DNA of 40,244 nt. It comes from Bacteroidota bacterium. Its GTDB lineage: Bacteria; Bacteroidota; Bacteroidia; Bacteroidales; Prolixibacteraceae. Under the pieces are notes generated by a model, which saw nothing but the letters and a program-made list of their open reading frames with translations, searched no databases and had not been told where the DNA came from. The stretch spans positions 1 to 40,244 of the forward strand of contig JAUXUF010000135.1 of assembly GCA_030684645.1 (NCBI GenBank), written 5' to 3'. This document shows, one piece after another, positions 1 to 8,786 of this stretch; within the stretch, counting starts at the first letter, position 1; each line of letters starts with the position of its first letter. Position numbers and translations under genes: made by a program.

Positions 1-1
1 T

Positions 2-1357
2 TTGGGTTTCCTGATTGGTATCCTGATCCTTTCATATGTAACCGGAACTTTTGATTTCGCGAAATTAACTGAACCCGGAACTGCTATCTTCGGAAGCGCT
101 GCAACCATGAGTTTCATGGGTATTTCGGCCTTAACCTGGGCCATGACACTGATTTTTATTGGTGGCGCCGGTAAATCGGCCATGTTCCCGCTGCACATCT
201 GGTTACCCGATGCGATGGAAGGTCCAACGCCTGTTTCTGCATTGATCCATGCCGCGACCATGGTTGTTGCCGGTGTATTCCTGGTTGCACGAATGTTCCC
301 TGTCATACATTTTCAGGCTCCGGCAGCACAGGAAATAATTGCTTATGTTGGTGGATTTACTTCGCTATTTGCAGCGGTTATCGCCATCACACAATACGAT
401 ATCAAACGAATACTGGCATTTTCAACCTTGTCGCAACTCGGTTATATGATGTTGAGCCTGGGTGTTTCAGGATATGGTGGCGAAGAAGGATTGGGTTATA
501 TGGCTTCCATGTTCCACCTGTTTACACACGCCATGTTTAAAGCCTTGCTTTTCCTCGGCGCCGGTTCAATCATTCATGCCGTTCATTCCAATTATATGTA
601 CGACATGGGCGGACTACGCAAATATTTACCGATTACCCATATTACCTTCCTGATTGCCTGTCTGGCCATTTCGGGAATACCGCCATTTGCCGGATTTTTC
701 AGTAAGGATGAAATTCTGGTTGCTGCTTTAAATCATAATAAACTTTTATTTGCTGTTGAATATATCGTTGCCGGTCTGACCGCTTTTTATATGTTCCGCT
801 TATATTTCGCAGTGTTCTGGGGAAAAGATCAGCATTACCATCACACACCGCACGAAAGCCCGATGACTATGGCTATTCCGTTAATGTTCCTTGCTTTTAT
901 GTCTGTTGTTTCAGGATTTATTCCATTCAGCGAATTGGTGACTTCCGACAAAATGGGTTTCGAAACCGAGACACATCTTTGGGTAGCTATTCCATCTGTT
1001 CTGATCGGGATTTTAGGTATTGGGCTAGCATGGATTCTTTATAAAAAAGAAAGCCCTATTCCGGAGAAACTGGCTTTGCGCTGGGGAATTCTATATACGG
1101 CAACCTATAACAAATTCTATTTCGACGAGATTTATCTTTTTGTAACCAAGAAGATTATTTTCAATTACATATCACGACCAATTGCCTGGTTCGACCGCCA
1201 CGTTATCGATGGATTTATGGTTGGAATTGGTTTGGTGACCGAAAAAGTATCTTATCAGATCAAAGGAATGCAATCGGGACAATTACAACATTACGCGTTC
1301 ATGTTCATTGCCGGAACACTGGCGCTGGCGTTGTCAATGGTGTATTTTCTGATGTAA
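2..1357 (+). CDS. nuoL: NADH-quinone oxidoreductase subunit L (5' truncated by window edge)
   Basis: This is the C-terminal 451 residues of a protein that normally has about 600-650; the reading frame is open to the window edge, so the true start lies outside. NuoL is the distal antiporter-like subunit of the complex I membrane arm and takes part in proton pumping. Visible family features are the motif HIWLPDAMEGPTPVSALIHA near the start, with the conserved Lys/His region, several hydrophobic helices, and a C-terminal extension with the lateral amphipathic-helix region (NKFYFDEIYLF) before a last membrane segment. It is followed by nuoM and nuoN, the usual gene order. The spacing to nuoM is unusually wide (about 480 bases to the chosen start) because repeats occupy the gap. 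Confidence 0.95.
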   Translation: MGFLIGILILSYVTGTFDFAKLTEPGTAIFGSAATMSFMGISALTWAMTLIFIGGAGKSAMFPLHIWLPDAMEGPTPVSALIHAATMVVAGVFLVARMFPVIHFQAPAAQEIIAYVGGFTSLFAAVIAITQYDIKRILAFSTLSQLGYMMLSLGVSGYGGEEGLGYMASMFHLFTHAMFKALLFLGAGSIIHAVHSNYMYDMGGLRKYLPITHITFLIACLAISGIPPFAGFFSKDEILVAALNHNKLLFAVEYIVAGLTAFYMFRLYFAVFWGKDQHYHHTPHESPMTMAIPLMFLAFMSVVSGFIPFSELVTSDKMGFETETHLWVAIPSVLIGILGIGLAWILYKKESPIPEKLALRWGILYTATYNKFYFDEIYLFVTKKIIFNYISRPIAWFDRHVIDGFMVGIGLVTEKVSYQIKGMQSGQLQHYAFMFIAGTLALALSMVYFLM

Positions 1358-1365
1358 AGCCCCCT

Positions 1366-1418
1366 TTAATTCCCCCTGGTTCGACAGGCTCACCAACCGA
1401 GGGGGAAGGCTGAGGAAA
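1366..1418. repeat. Pyrimidine/G-run palindromic repeat after nuoL
   Basis: Just after the nuoL stop lies a C-run/G-run hairpin. Arms TTCCCCCTGGTT (1370-1381) and AACCGAGGGGGAA (1395-1407) pair with one bulge. Similar C5-AAATC5 and G5ACTTT elements occur at 3353-3383 in this window and are common between Bacteroidota genes. There is no T-tract, so it is not an obvious terminator and probably does not stop nuo transcription. Confidence 0.7.
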
Positions 1419-1437
1419 ATGGTCTGCATTAGTTTTA

Positions 1438-1671
1438 GCTCCGTAGGAGCGACATATTGGGAGCCCGGGGTTTCAACCCCGGGGATGAAAATGAAAAAAG
1501 AAAAGTCGTCCGCGAGAAATCGTTGAAAAGATAGAAATAGTTCTTTCGGACGAAACAGAGAAAATAAAAAAAATAAGAAATAACGAATAAGAAATAAAAA
1601 ACACCGAAGTAGCCGTTCTACATTTCTTATTATCGTTTAATATTTTGTAGAATTAATTGCCCTGAAAGGGC
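1438..1671. repeat. Short-hairpin cluster between nuoL and nuoM
   Basis: Two mini-hairpins of the same build, 5-bp stem and 3-nt loop, are seen: GCTCC-GTA-GGAGC (1438-1450) and GCCCT-GAA-AGGGC (1659-1671). Between them are inverted repeats AATAAGAAAT (1586-1595) with ATTTCTTATT (1622-1631), and TTCTACA (1616-1622) with TGTAGAA (1646-1652). No open frame of protein character is visible here. The elements are noncoding and resemble the dispersed palindromic elements also seen at 13531-13655, 22165-22283 and 37142-37263. Confidence 0.7.
1464..1556. repeat. Palindromic repeat unit, copy 1
   Basis: The unit begins with a perfect GC hairpin (CCCGGGGTT, TC, AACCCCGGG, 1464-1483). An A-rich linker follows, then an inverted pair TCGTCCG (1506-1512) and CGGACGA (1547-1553) enclosing a purine-rich loop. 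The same order of parts recurs at 1685-1774, so the two are diverged copies of one element about 90 bases long. Confidence 0.75.
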
Positions 1672-1684
1672 AAAATATCAATAA

Positions 1685-1774
1685 CCCGGGGTGAAGCCCC
1701 GGGGAAAAGAAAAAGAATAAAAATCGTCCGCGGGATAAAGTTGAAAAGAATGAAACCGGACTTTCGGACGAAAC
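1685..1774. repeat. Palindromic repeat unit, copy 2, abutting nuoM
   Basis: The GC hairpin CCCGGGG, TGAAG, CCCCGGG (1685-1703) is followed by an A-rich linker and by TCGTCCG (1724-1730) with CGGACGA (1765-1771), matching copy 1. The tail creates an ATG at 1776 in the nuoM frame; the 22 residues it would add are repeat-derived and unlike NuoM, so this start was not used. Confidence 0.75.
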
Positions 1775-1841
1775 AATGAATACCTTCAGAAATGAAGTAA
1801 AAAGAGTTCAGAAAAAATTAAAAATAATAAATAATATTCTC

Positions 1842-3347
1842 ATGAATATTCTGACTTTACATGTAGTAATTCCGATTCTAACCATCATTGCCATCCTGTT
1901 TACAAAGGATTTAAAAGGCGCAAGAGTGGTTTCGGCAGTCGGGATGGGTGTTCAACTCATTGCCACAGCAGTACTTTTATTTATGTACCTGGGAGCACGA
2001 AAAACAGGGAATATGCACGAAATGCTGTTCACTGCTGATTACACCTGGTTTAAAAGCTTAAATATCCATTATTTCATTGGAGTCGATGGTATCGCAGTTG
2101 CGATGCTTTGCCTGACTTCAATTGTGGTTTTTGCCGGAATTTTTGCTTCATGGGAAATGGAATATCTTTCCAGAGAGTTCTTTATTTCACTCATTTTGCT
2201 GGCAACAGGCGTTTACGGGTTCTTTATTTCGCTCGACCTGTTTACCATGTTCCTGTTTTACGAACTTGCGGTAATCCCGATGTATTTGCTGATTGGGATC
2301 TGGGGTACGGGTCCGAAAGAAAGTTCGGCCATGAAATTGACCTTAATGTTGATGGGAGGTTCCGCCTTGTTAATGGTCGGTATCTTCGGAATATACTTCA
2401 ATTCCGCACCTGATGGCGGTCAACTCACTTTCAATATTATTGAAATATCGAAAATAAAAATACCGGTAGAGGCCCAACGGTTCTTTTTCCCGTTCACCTT
2501 TATCGGATTCGGAATCCTTGGCGCTTTGTTCCCCTTTCATACCTGGTCTCCCGACGGTCACGCTTCGGCGCCAACCGCGGTTTCCATGCTTCATGCCGGA
2601 GTTCTGATGAAACTGGGAGGTTACGGATGTTTCCGTGTAGCCATGTTTCTGATGCCTGAAGCAGCAAACGAAATGGCCTGGTTCTTTATCATCCTGACTA
2701 CCATCAGTGTGGTTTATGGCGCTTTGGGTGCAATCTGGCAGACCGACCTGAAATTCATCAACGCATATTCATCGGTAAGCCATGTAGGTCTGGTCCTTGT
2801 TGCCCTTCTGATGCTAAACCAAACTGCCATTGACGGAGCAATTATTCAGATGATTTCTCATGGTTTGATGACAGCTCTTTTCTTTGCCCTGATTGGTATG
2901 ATTTACGGAAGAACACATACCCGGAACATCAATGAAATGGGAGGATTGATGAAAGTGATGCCTTTCCTGGCCGTTGTTTATATGATTGCCGGTTTAGCTT
3001 CTCTGGGACTTCCCGGGTTAAGCGGCTTTGTGGCAGAAATGACAATTTTTGTTGGTGCATTTGAACATCATGATATGTTCCACCGTGTAGTGACTGTAAT
3101 TATTGCATCATCAATCGTGATCACTGCGGTTTATATTTTACGTGTGGTTGGAAAAATACTTCTTGGCCCGATCATAGACAAACATCATGAACATCTTCCG
3201 GATGCCAAATGGTTTGAAAAACTAAGTACAGTAACACTTGTTTTGGCAATAGCAGCCATTGGTATTGCCCCACTCTGGCTGTCGGATACAATTATAGCAA
3301 GTCTGAAGCCAGTTATGGCCAAACTGGCCATGGTAATTCCTTTTTAA
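1842..3347 (+). CDS. nuoM: NADH-quinone oxidoreductase subunit M
   Basis: A 501-residue multi-spanning membrane protein, the usual length for NuoM, an antiporter-like proton-pumping subunit of complex I. Family signatures are FLFYELAVIPMYLLIGIWG, with the conserved membrane Glu of helix 5, and FPFHTWSPDGHASAPTAVSM followed by LHAGVLMKLGGYG, with the conserved His and Lys of the proton channel. The frame is open further upstream to an ATG at 1776, but the added residues are Lys-rich and derive from the repeat. The ATG at 1842 gives the normal N-terminus MNILTLHVVIPILTI. It sits between nuoL and nuoN in the usual order. Confidence 0.95.
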   Translation: MNILTLHVVIPILTIIAILFTKDLKGARVVSAVGMGVQLIATAVLLFMYLGARKTGNMHEMLFTADYTWFKSLNIHYFIGVDGIAVAMLCLTSIVVFAGIFASWEMEYLSREFFISLILLATGVYGFFISLDLFTMFLFYELAVIPMYLLIGIWGTGPKESSAMKLTLMLMGGSALLMVGIFGIYFNSAPDGGQLTFNIIEISKIKIPVEAQRFFFPFTFIGFGILGALFPFHTWSPDGHASAPTAVSMLHAGVLMKLGGYGCFRVAMFLMPEAANEMAWFFIILTTISVVYGALGAIWQTDLKFINAYSSVSHVGLVLVALLMLNQTAIDGAIIQMISHGLMTALFFALIGMIYGRTHTRNINEMGGLMKVMPFLAVVYMIAGLASLGLPGLSGFVAEMTIFVGAFEHHDMFHRVVTVIIASSIVITAVYILRVVGKILLGPIIDKHHEHLPDAKWFEKLSTVTLVLAIAAIGIAPLWLSDTIIASLKPVMAKLAMVIPF

Positions 3348-3352
3348 AACCC

Positions 3353-3383
3353 AGCCCCCTAAATCCCCCGAAGGGGGACTTTA
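3353..3383. repeat. CCCCC/GGGGG intergenic repeat between nuoM and nuoN
   Basis: The sequence reads C5TAAATC5GAAG5ACTTT. Its core is a perfect mini-hairpin TCCCCC-GAA-GGGGGA (3364-3378), the same stem and 3-nt loop design seen in the other repeats of the window. It resembles repeats common in Bacteroidota intergenic DNA. It lies inside the nuo operon, 16 bases after nuoM. Confidence 0.75.
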
Positions 3384-3436
3384 AAAAGAATAAGAATGAT
3401 AGTTAACTAAAAACAAATAAACGGAGCGTTCCAGCT

Positions 3437-3456
3437 CCCCCTCCCATTGGAGGGGG
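3437..3456. repeat. C-run/G-run hairpin upstream of nuoN
   Basis: A perfect 8-bp stem CCCCCTCC with GGAGGGGG closes on a CATT loop. It lies 30 bases before the nuoN start codon. A stem this strong could affect RNA stability between nuoM and nuoN; that role is inferred. A TTG at 3457 in the nuoN frame lies at its edge and was rejected as a start. Confidence 0.7.
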
Positions 3457-3486
3457 TTGGGGGGAGGCTTCCAAATACCGAAAAAT

Positions 3487-4914
3487 ATGGATCTCGGACA
3501 ATTTTTACTCATGCGGCACGAATTACTGCTCACTCTTGCTGCAGTAGTAGTTTTGATTGCAGAAGTTTCGACCAGCGACAAGAACAAAGCAAGATTAATT
3601 CCATTTACAATCGGACTTTTTGCTCTGATCACTATCATCGGATTTATTCCGGGTGAAACAGGAAATTTATTCGGCGGATCATATCAGTCAAGCCAGTTAA
3701 CCGTATTCATGAAAAACATTCTGAATATAGCCGTGCTGATCGTTTTCCTTCAGGCTGAAGGCTGGCTGAAGAAAGAGGAAAACCTCAATAAAATCAGTGA
3801 GTACTTTATTCTGACCATCTCTACCCTGATCGGAATGAATTTTATGATCTCAGCAGGTGATTTCCTGATTTTTTATATCGGTCTTGAAACAGCAACCATC
3901 CCAATCGCGGGTTTAGCCGCATTCGATAAATACAAAAGCCAATCGGCCGAAGCAGGTATCAAATTGATTTTGTCTTCTGCCCTGTCTTCAGGAATTCTGT
4001 TATTCGGTCTTTCGATGATTTACGGAGCAACCGGATCGATTTATTTTGCTGACGTTGCAGCCAATGTAAAACCAGATGCGCTGATTGCTCTCGGATTTAT
4101 CTTCTTTGTAAGTGGCATGGGTTTCAAAATATCGCTGGTTCCATTCCATTTCTGGACTGCCGACGTTTACGAAGGCGCTCCAATCAATGTGACTTCCTAT
4201 CTTTCGGTAGTTTCAAAAGGAGCTGCTGCCTTTATTTTTACCATTATCCTGTTTACGGTATTCAAAAATATTGTTGACTTGTGGAAACCACTGATTTATA
4301 CACTGGCAGTTTTCACCATGACACTGGCCAACCTGTTTGCCTTGCGTCAGGATAATATCAAACGTTTTCTTGCATTTTCGTCGATTGCGCAGGCCGGTTT
4401 TATTCTGCTGGGTGTGATAGGCGCAGGCGAATTAGGGATGACCTCGGTTGTTTATTTCGTACTGGTTTATGTTTTCACCAACCTTGGAGCATTCGGTGTA
4501 GTTGCAGCCATTCACAATGCTTCCGGAGTTGAAACCATTTCAGGATACAACGGACTGTATAAAACCAATCCGAAACTCAGCCTTCTGATGACACTGTCAT
4601 TGTTTTCTTTGGCTGGTATTCCGCCGGTTGCCGGTTTCTTCGGAAAGTTTTTCCTTTTTACAGCAGCAGCCGGTAGCGGATATTTCATCCTGGTTTTGAT
4701 TGCCGTATTGAATGCAACCATTTCACTGTATTATTATCTGAAAGTGGTTCGCGCCATGTTTATTGAAAAGAACGATGGACCAATTCCGGCATTCAGAAGT
4801 ACCAATGCCATGCGAATCGCGTTGATCATGTGTGTTGCAGGTATCTTCATTATTGGTTTTGCCAGCGATATCTTCGAATATATCCGCAACATCAGCATAT
4901 TATTTTTAAACTAA
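3487..4914 (+). CDS. nuoN: NADH-quinone oxidoreductase subunit N
   Basis: A 475-residue polytopic membrane protein of normal NuoN length, the third antiporter-like subunit of complex I. Signatures are FYIGLETATIPIAGLAAF, with the conserved Glu, and KISLVPFHFWTADVYEGAP followed by VTSYLSVVSKGAA, with the conserved Lys residues, then FSLAGIPPVAGFFGKF near the C-terminal third. The start at ATG 3487 (MDLGQFLLMRHELLL) is preferred over an in-frame TTG at 3457 whose product would begin with a Gly-rich repeat-derived stretch. It follows nuoM after a repeat-filled gap of 139 bases and is followed 13 bases later by a small unknown gene. Confidence 0.95.
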   Translation: MDLGQFLLMRHELLLTLAAVVVLIAEVSTSDKNKARLIPFTIGLFALITIIGFIPGETGNLFGGSYQSSQLTVFMKNILNIAVLIVFLQAEGWLKKEENLNKISEYFILTISTLIGMNFMISAGDFLIFYIGLETATIPIAGLAAFDKYKSQSAEAGIKLILSSALSSGILLFGLSMIYGATGSIYFADVAANVKPDALIALGFIFFVSGMGFKISLVPFHFWTADVYEGAPINVTSYLSVVSKGAAAFIFTIILFTVFKNIVDLWKPLIYTLAVFTMTLANLFALRQDNIKRFLAFSSIAQAGFILLGVIGAGELGMTSVVYFVLVYVFTNLGAFGVVAAIHNASGVETISGYNGLYKTNPKLSLLMTLSLFSLAGIPPVAGFFGKFFLFTAAAGSGYFILVLIAVLNATISLYYYLKVVRAMFIEKNDGPIPAFRSTNAMRIALIMCVAGIFIIGFASDIFEYIRNISILFLN

Positions 4915-4927
4915 TAAGACCCGAAAA

Positions 4928-5248
4928 ATGCCTCTCAATAAAGGAAAACATATCATAGAAGAAATTGATGGAGTACGCTGCTCACTGGTTGAAAAAGGAG
5001 TTTCTCCTGAACGCACCGAATTCCTGAAAAAATTGCTCGAATTAAACGGATACACGGTTAAAGTTGCTCTGGAAGGAGAAGCTGAAACGAATAAAATTGG
5101 AGTCACTGATTTGCTTTTTAATCCGGTTATTGACGTTTATAAACGCAGTTTAAAAAGCCTTTCAGGCAAAAAAGTAACACCGGCCTACTGGCTTCAGGAA
5201 TCAGATAAGGAAACCGAAGCAGAGGTGCATTACTGGGATTTTAAGTAA
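4928..5248 (+). CDS. Small conserved-looking protein of unknown function, last gene of the nuo operon
   Basis: A 106-residue soluble protein starting 13 bases after nuoN and ending before the operon terminator, so it is probably co-transcribed with complex I genes. No family is recognised. It has no signal peptide or membrane segment. The sequence begins KGKHIIEEIDGVRCSLVEKG, continues with a helix-strand pattern (RTEFLKKLLELNGYTVKVAL), and ends with an acidic, aromatic tail (EVHYWDFK). The alternating strand-helix-strand layout would suit a small alpha/beta fold. Balanced codon use like its neighbours and tight linkage support a real gene. A role in complex I assembly or stability is only a guess from position. 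Confidence 0.75.
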   Translation: MPLNKGKHIIEEIDGVRCSLVEKGVSPERTEFLKKLLELNGYTVKVALEGEAETNKIGVTDLLFNPVIDVYKRSLKSLSGKKVTPAYWLQESDKETEAEVHYWDFK

Positions 5249-5272
5249 GAAAAAAAATACTAATATCATATA

Positions 5273-5313
5273 AGAGACCGTCTCAAAATAAAATTGGGGC
5301 GGTCTCTTTTTTT
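5273..5313 (+). terminator. Rho-independent terminator of the nuo operon
   Basis: A 14-bp stem, AGAGACCGTCTCAA with TTGGGGCGGTCTCT (two G-T wobbles), closes on a seven-base A-rich loop and is followed by a T run. It lies 25 bases after the stop of the small gene at 4928-5248. Confidence 0.9.
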
Positions 5314-5558
5314 CCGGATTTTATAGGAGTTTCAGGATGGAAGGAGTAATACACTCTGGTAATGTGTGAATCATGTAACTTTTCCCGAAAATTCTGGCTA
5401 ATACAATATTCATTCAATTTTAATACAACCTAAAAAACAATTGCACAATATTTGACGTTTCATATAATGAAATAAACCATTTGTCTCGGAAATCAGCTAT
5501 TTCATTAGATTTTCGAATTTAGTAATCTTAATTTCATCATTCGTAACATTATAACTCA

Positions 5559-5566
5559 TAGATTTG
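5559..5566 (+). promoter_or_regulatory. Bacteroidota -7 element upstream of the GT4 gene
   Basis: TAGATTTG fits the TAnnTTTG consensus and lies 22 bases before the chosen ATG. No good TTTG was found at the -33 position. The rest of 5314-5587 is AT-rich and shows no gene. Confidence 0.4.
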
Positions 5567-5587
5567 TCAATCTTAAAAAACACAATT

Positions 5588-6706
5588 ATGCTGATACCCA
5601 TAAATATATTTTTAAGTCTTGCCATAGGATTTTCTATTGTCTTCTATATAATTCCAAAAATAATCAAGGTTTCCAATATAAAAAATTTATTCGATGTTCC
5701 CAACCACCGTTCGGCAGCGAAACATGTTGTACCGACATTAGGAGGAATTGCGATTTATACTGGGTTCAGAATTAGCCAGATTATATCTTTAGACAGCTTT
5801 GATGTGAATGAGATGAGATACTTGTCTCTTGGCGTTCTGATCATGTTTATCCTTGGGCTGAAAGATGATTTAATAAGCGTTTCCGCTAAAACGAAATTAG
5901 TTATTCAGGTTGCAATGGCTATTTACCTGGTGGTACTTGGACACTACCGGATCACTAACTTTCATGGGATTCTTGGAATACAGGAAATCGGTTATCTTGC
6001 CGGAACAATTTTTTCAGTGATTATTATAGTTGGGATTATCAATGCTGTTAATTTAATTGACGGGATTGATGGTTTGGCATCTGGAATAGGTCTGCTCATT
6101 TCAGTTGCTTACGGAATCTGGTTTCTGAATGCCGGTGATTATATCTATGCGCTGACCTGTTTTAGCCTAACCGGTAGTTTAACTGCTTTTTTTATCTACA
6201 ATGTATTCGGGACTTCCAACAAGATTTTCATGGGCGACACAGGCTCTCTCATTCTGGGAACAATTGTAGCGCTTTTGACCATTCATTTTAATGAATTCAA
6301 TCCGGCTGGGAATGTATCACACGGACTTCCGGCAATCTCCCTGGCTATTATTATTGTTCCGGTTGTTGATACCATCCGGATATTTGCCATCCGGTTATCG
6401 CAGGGAAAATCACCATTTTCGCCAGATATGAACCATATTCACCACCAGGTGCTTCGATTGACTGGTAATCATCTGAAGGCAAGTCTTATTATAATTGCTG
6501 TTAATGCTTTAATTATTTTTCTTGCATTTAGTTTGATTAATGTGATCGGGAACAACACGCTTTTCTTCCTTCTGCTTGTTTCAGGTTTTATTCTTGCCGG
6601 TATCCCTTCATGGATATTGAAGTTTCAAAACAAATATTCGGAAATGAAACAGGAAAACAAATCCATTTATGCCTTTTTGCTTTTTCAGAAAAAGATGAAA
6701 GAATAA
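5588..6706 (+). CDS. GT4 polyprenyl-phosphate sugar-1-phosphate transferase (MraY/WecA family, WecA-like)
   Basis: A 372-residue membrane protein with about ten or eleven hydrophobic segments. The family transfers GlcNAc-1-P or a related sugar phosphate from a UDP-sugar to undecaprenyl phosphate on the cytoplasmic face, the first step in making O-antigen, exopolysaccharide or wall glycans. Motifs are in order: the Asp pair in LGLKDDL (D93, D94), NAVNLIDGIDGLASG (about 153-166), FMGDTGS (214-220) and the WecA-type substrate loop HIHH (283-286), rather than the MraY pattern. The ATG at 5588 gives the hydrophobic start MLIPINIFLSLAIGF; an upstream in-frame TTG was rejected. It stands alone between a terminator and the convergent rny gene, so the glycan it primes is unknown. 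Confidence 0.88.
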   Translation: MLIPINIFLSLAIGFSIVFYIIPKIIKVSNIKNLFDVPNHRSAAKHVVPTLGGIAIYTGFRISQIISLDSFDVNEMRYLSLGVLIMFILGLKDDLISVSAKTKLVIQVAMAIYLVVLGHYRITNFHGILGIQEIGYLAGTIFSVIIIVGIINAVNLIDGIDGLASGIGLLISVAYGIWFLNAGDYIYALTCFSLTGSLTAFFIYNVFGTSNKIFMGDTGSLILGTIVALLTIHFNEFNPAGNVSHGLPAISLAIIIVPVVDTIRIFAIRLSQGKSPFSPDMNHIHHQVLRLTGNHLKASLIIIAVNALIIFLAFSLINVIGNNTLFFLLLVSGFILAGIPSWILKFQNKYSEMKQENKSIYAFLLFQKKMKE

Positions 6707-6748
6707 GCAATCTACGTTTCGCCAATTCCAACCAAAAATCCGAATCAA

Positions 6749-6785
6749 CAAAAAAAGCCATCCGTCAATTGACGAACAGCCTTTC
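6749..6785 (-). terminator. Terminator of rny
   Basis: On the minus strand AAAGGCTGTTCGTC pairs with GACGGATGGCTTTT, a 14-bp stem with four G-T wobbles on an AATT loop, followed by a T tract. It lies between the convergent GT4 gene and rny and serves the minus strand best. Confidence 0.75.
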
Positions 6786-6812
6786 ATATATTTTCAACGA
6801 TAAATTGTCTAT

Positions 6813-8363
6813 CTATTTCGCATAGCTGATAGCACGCATTTCGCGGATAACAGTGATCTTGATTTGACCCGGATAGGTCATTTCATCCTGAATGCGTTTG
6901 GCAATATCGAACGAAAGTTGTTCCGAATCCTTGTCACTGATTTTATCGCTTCCAACGATGACCCGCAATTCGCGGCCAGCCTGAATAGCATAAGTTTTCA
7001 ATACTCCGGGATACGAAAGGGCCAGTTCTTCCAGCGTTTTTAAGCGTTTGATGTACGATTCAACCACTTCGCGACGGGCGCCAGGGCGGGCGCCTGAAAT
7101 AGCATCACAAACCTGAACGATCGGAGCCAGCAAGGTAGTCATTTCCACTTCGTCGTGGTGAGCGCCAATGGCATTGCATATTTCGGGTTTTTCCTTGAAC
7201 CTTTCGGCCAACTTCATTCCAAGAACTGCATGTGGCAATTCCGGTTCGTCATCGGGCACTTTACCAATATCGTGCAACAATCCGGCACGTTTGGCAGCTT
7301 TGGCATTCAGGCCTAACTCAGTAGCCATGATGGCACACAAGTTTGCAACCTCGCGTGAATGCTGCAACAGGTTCTGTCCATAAGATGAACGGTATTTCAT
7401 TTTACCAATCAACCGGATTAATTCAGGATGTAAACCATGAATTCCTAAATCGATGGTGGTGCGTTTACCGGTTTCAATAATCTCTTCTTCAACCTGTTTG
7501 CGAACCTTTTCAACCACTTCCTCAATACGGGCAGGATGAATACGTCCGTCAGTAACCAATTGATGCAGGGCCAGACGGGCAATTTCGCGACGTACCGGAT
7601 CAAATCCTGAAAGCACAATTGCTTCGGGCGTATCGTCAACAATGATTTCAATCCCCGTTGCTGCTTCCAATGCACGGATATTACGTCCTTCACGGCCAAT
7701 AATACGACCTTTTATCTCATCACTTTCGATGTGAAAAATAGTAACTGAATTTTCGATGGCCGTTTCTGTGGCCACCCGCTGAATCGTTTTTACTACCACT
7801 TTCTTGGCTTCCTTGTTAGCCGAAAGTTTGGCTTCCTCCATGATCTCATTAATGTAAGACATGGCCTCTGTTTTAGCCTCGTTTTTCAAGGATTCGACCA
7901 GTTGAGACTTCGCTTCTTCAGCGGATAATCCTGAAAGTACTTCCAGTTTCTCTAAATGCTGACGATGAAGGGCTTCAACTTCATGTTCCTTTTTCTCAAG
8001 GAGTTCAAGCTGATTGGTGAGATTTTCACGAATCACATCAACATCATGTTTCGAAGTTTCAAAGTCCTTAACGCTTCTGTTGAGCTCCTCGCGCCGACGA
8101 TTAACCTCAGTTTCCCGTTGTTTAATTTTAGCTTCAAAATTATTAACCTTGATGCTCTTTTCATTGATGTACTCTTCGTGTTCCGATTTCAACTGAAGGA
8201 ATTTCTCTTTAGCCTGTAAGATTTTATCTTTTTTAATAACGTCTCCCTCAGCTATGGCTTCACTTACAATCTTTTTCTTTTTACTTTTCAGGGCATTATC
8301 CCACAAAAAATAGGAAAGTACTCCACCCCCTAAAAGTCCAGATATGGCATATATAATCTCCAT
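6813..8363 (-). CDS. rny: Ribonuclease Y
   Basis: A 516-residue protein, the usual RNase Y length. RNase Y is a membrane-anchored endoribonuclease that starts mRNA decay. The layout is canonical: an N-terminal transmembrane helix (residues 3-21), a long charged coiled coil (about 25-195), a KH RNA-binding domain with [18 protein letters not shown] (about 205-275), and an HD domain with the metal-binding pair in [13 protein letters not shown] (H364, D365) and the later AHHDEVE and [13 protein letters not shown] motifs. The ATG at 8363 places the membrane helix at the N-terminus; an upstream in-frame ATG at 8402 adds 13 polar residues and is less likely. It lies downstream of zapA on the same strand, 118 bases away. 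Confidence 0.95.
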   Translation of the reverse strand: MEIIYAISGLLGGGVLSYFLWDNALKSKKKKIVSEAIAEGDVIKKDKILQAKEKFLQLKSEHEEYINEKSIKVNNFEAKIKQRETEVNRRREELNRSVKDFETSKHDVDVIRENLTNQLELLEKKEHEVEALHRQHLEKLEVLSGLSAEEAKSQLVESLKNEAKTEAMSYINEIMEEAKLSANKEAKKVVVKTIQRVATETAIENSVTIFHIESDEIKGRIIGREGRNIRALEAATGIEIIVDDTPEAIVLSGFDPVRREIARLALHQLVTDGRIHPARIEEVVEKVRKQVEEEIIETGKRTTIDLGIHGLHPELIRLIGKMKYRSSYGQNLLQHSREVANLCAIMATELGLNAKAAKRAGLLHDIGKVPDDEPELPHAVLGMKLAERFKEKPEICNAIGAHHDEVEMTTLLAPIVQVCDAISGARPGARREVVESYIKRLKTLEELALSYPGVLKTYAIQAGRELRVIVGSDKISDKDSEQLSFDIAKRIQDEMTYPGQIKITVIREMRAISYAK

Positions 8364-8481
8364 TTTTAATTTATTAAACTTGTTTATACTATAAACCCAC
8401 ATTTTTAACTTAAACGCCGGGTATTCAACTGAATTCCGGAATTTAAATAAAAAATGCGGGTTTATTATGATATGATAAAAT

Positions 8482-8775
8482 TTATTCCCTCAATGACAAA
8501 TAATCACCTAAATCTTCATCCAATTTCTTCAGTTCATCAAACAAAGGTGACTGATCGACTTTTTCTTCCAAATCAATAGTTTTCAACACAAACTGAAAAG
8601 CGGTCATCGCTAATACATCCTGTGGATCGCTTGTGATATACTTTTGACGGTACTGAAGAACGATGTCATTTATTATTTTGGCAGCTTTCCGGTATTTTTC
8701 CTCATTTTCCCTATCAACCTTTAACGGATAGTTTCGTCCGTCAATTCTAATATTTATGGAAAGCTTCTCTGTCAT
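8482..8775 (-). CDS. zapA: Cell division protein ZapA
   Basis: A 97-residue protein matching the small ZapA family, which binds and bundles FtsZ at the division ring. Features are the N-terminal strand pair ([16 protein letters not shown]), a conserved helix start [15 protein letters not shown], and a C-terminal coiled-coil helix ([19 protein letters not shown]). It starts 11 bases after the upstream coiled-coil gene, so the two are almost surely one transcript. In Proteobacteria zapA is linked to the 6S RNA gene; no 6S-like structure was visible here. Confidence 0.85.
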   Translation of the reverse strand: MTEKLSINIRIDGRNYPLKVDRENEEKYRKAAKIINDIVLQYRQKYITSDPQDVLAMTAFQFVLKTIDLEEKVDQSPLFDELKKLDEDLGDYLSLRE

Positions 8776-8786
8776 TTATCTGTGTA

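Noticed and set aside
1685-1703. GC-rich hairpin as a terminator after nuoL
   Set aside because: It is not followed by a T tract, it is part of a repeated element, and nuoM and nuoN downstream belong to the same operon.
1776-1841. N-terminal extension of nuoM starting at ATG 1776
   Set aside because: The 22 added residues are Lys/Asn-rich, arise directly from the tail of a palindromic repeat, and are unlike NuoM; the ATG at 1842 gives the normal hydrophobic N-terminus.
8364-8481. 6S RNA next to zapA
   Set aside because: The gap between zapA and rny is only 118 bases and shows no long hairpin with a central bubble, so the proteobacterial arrangement does not apply.
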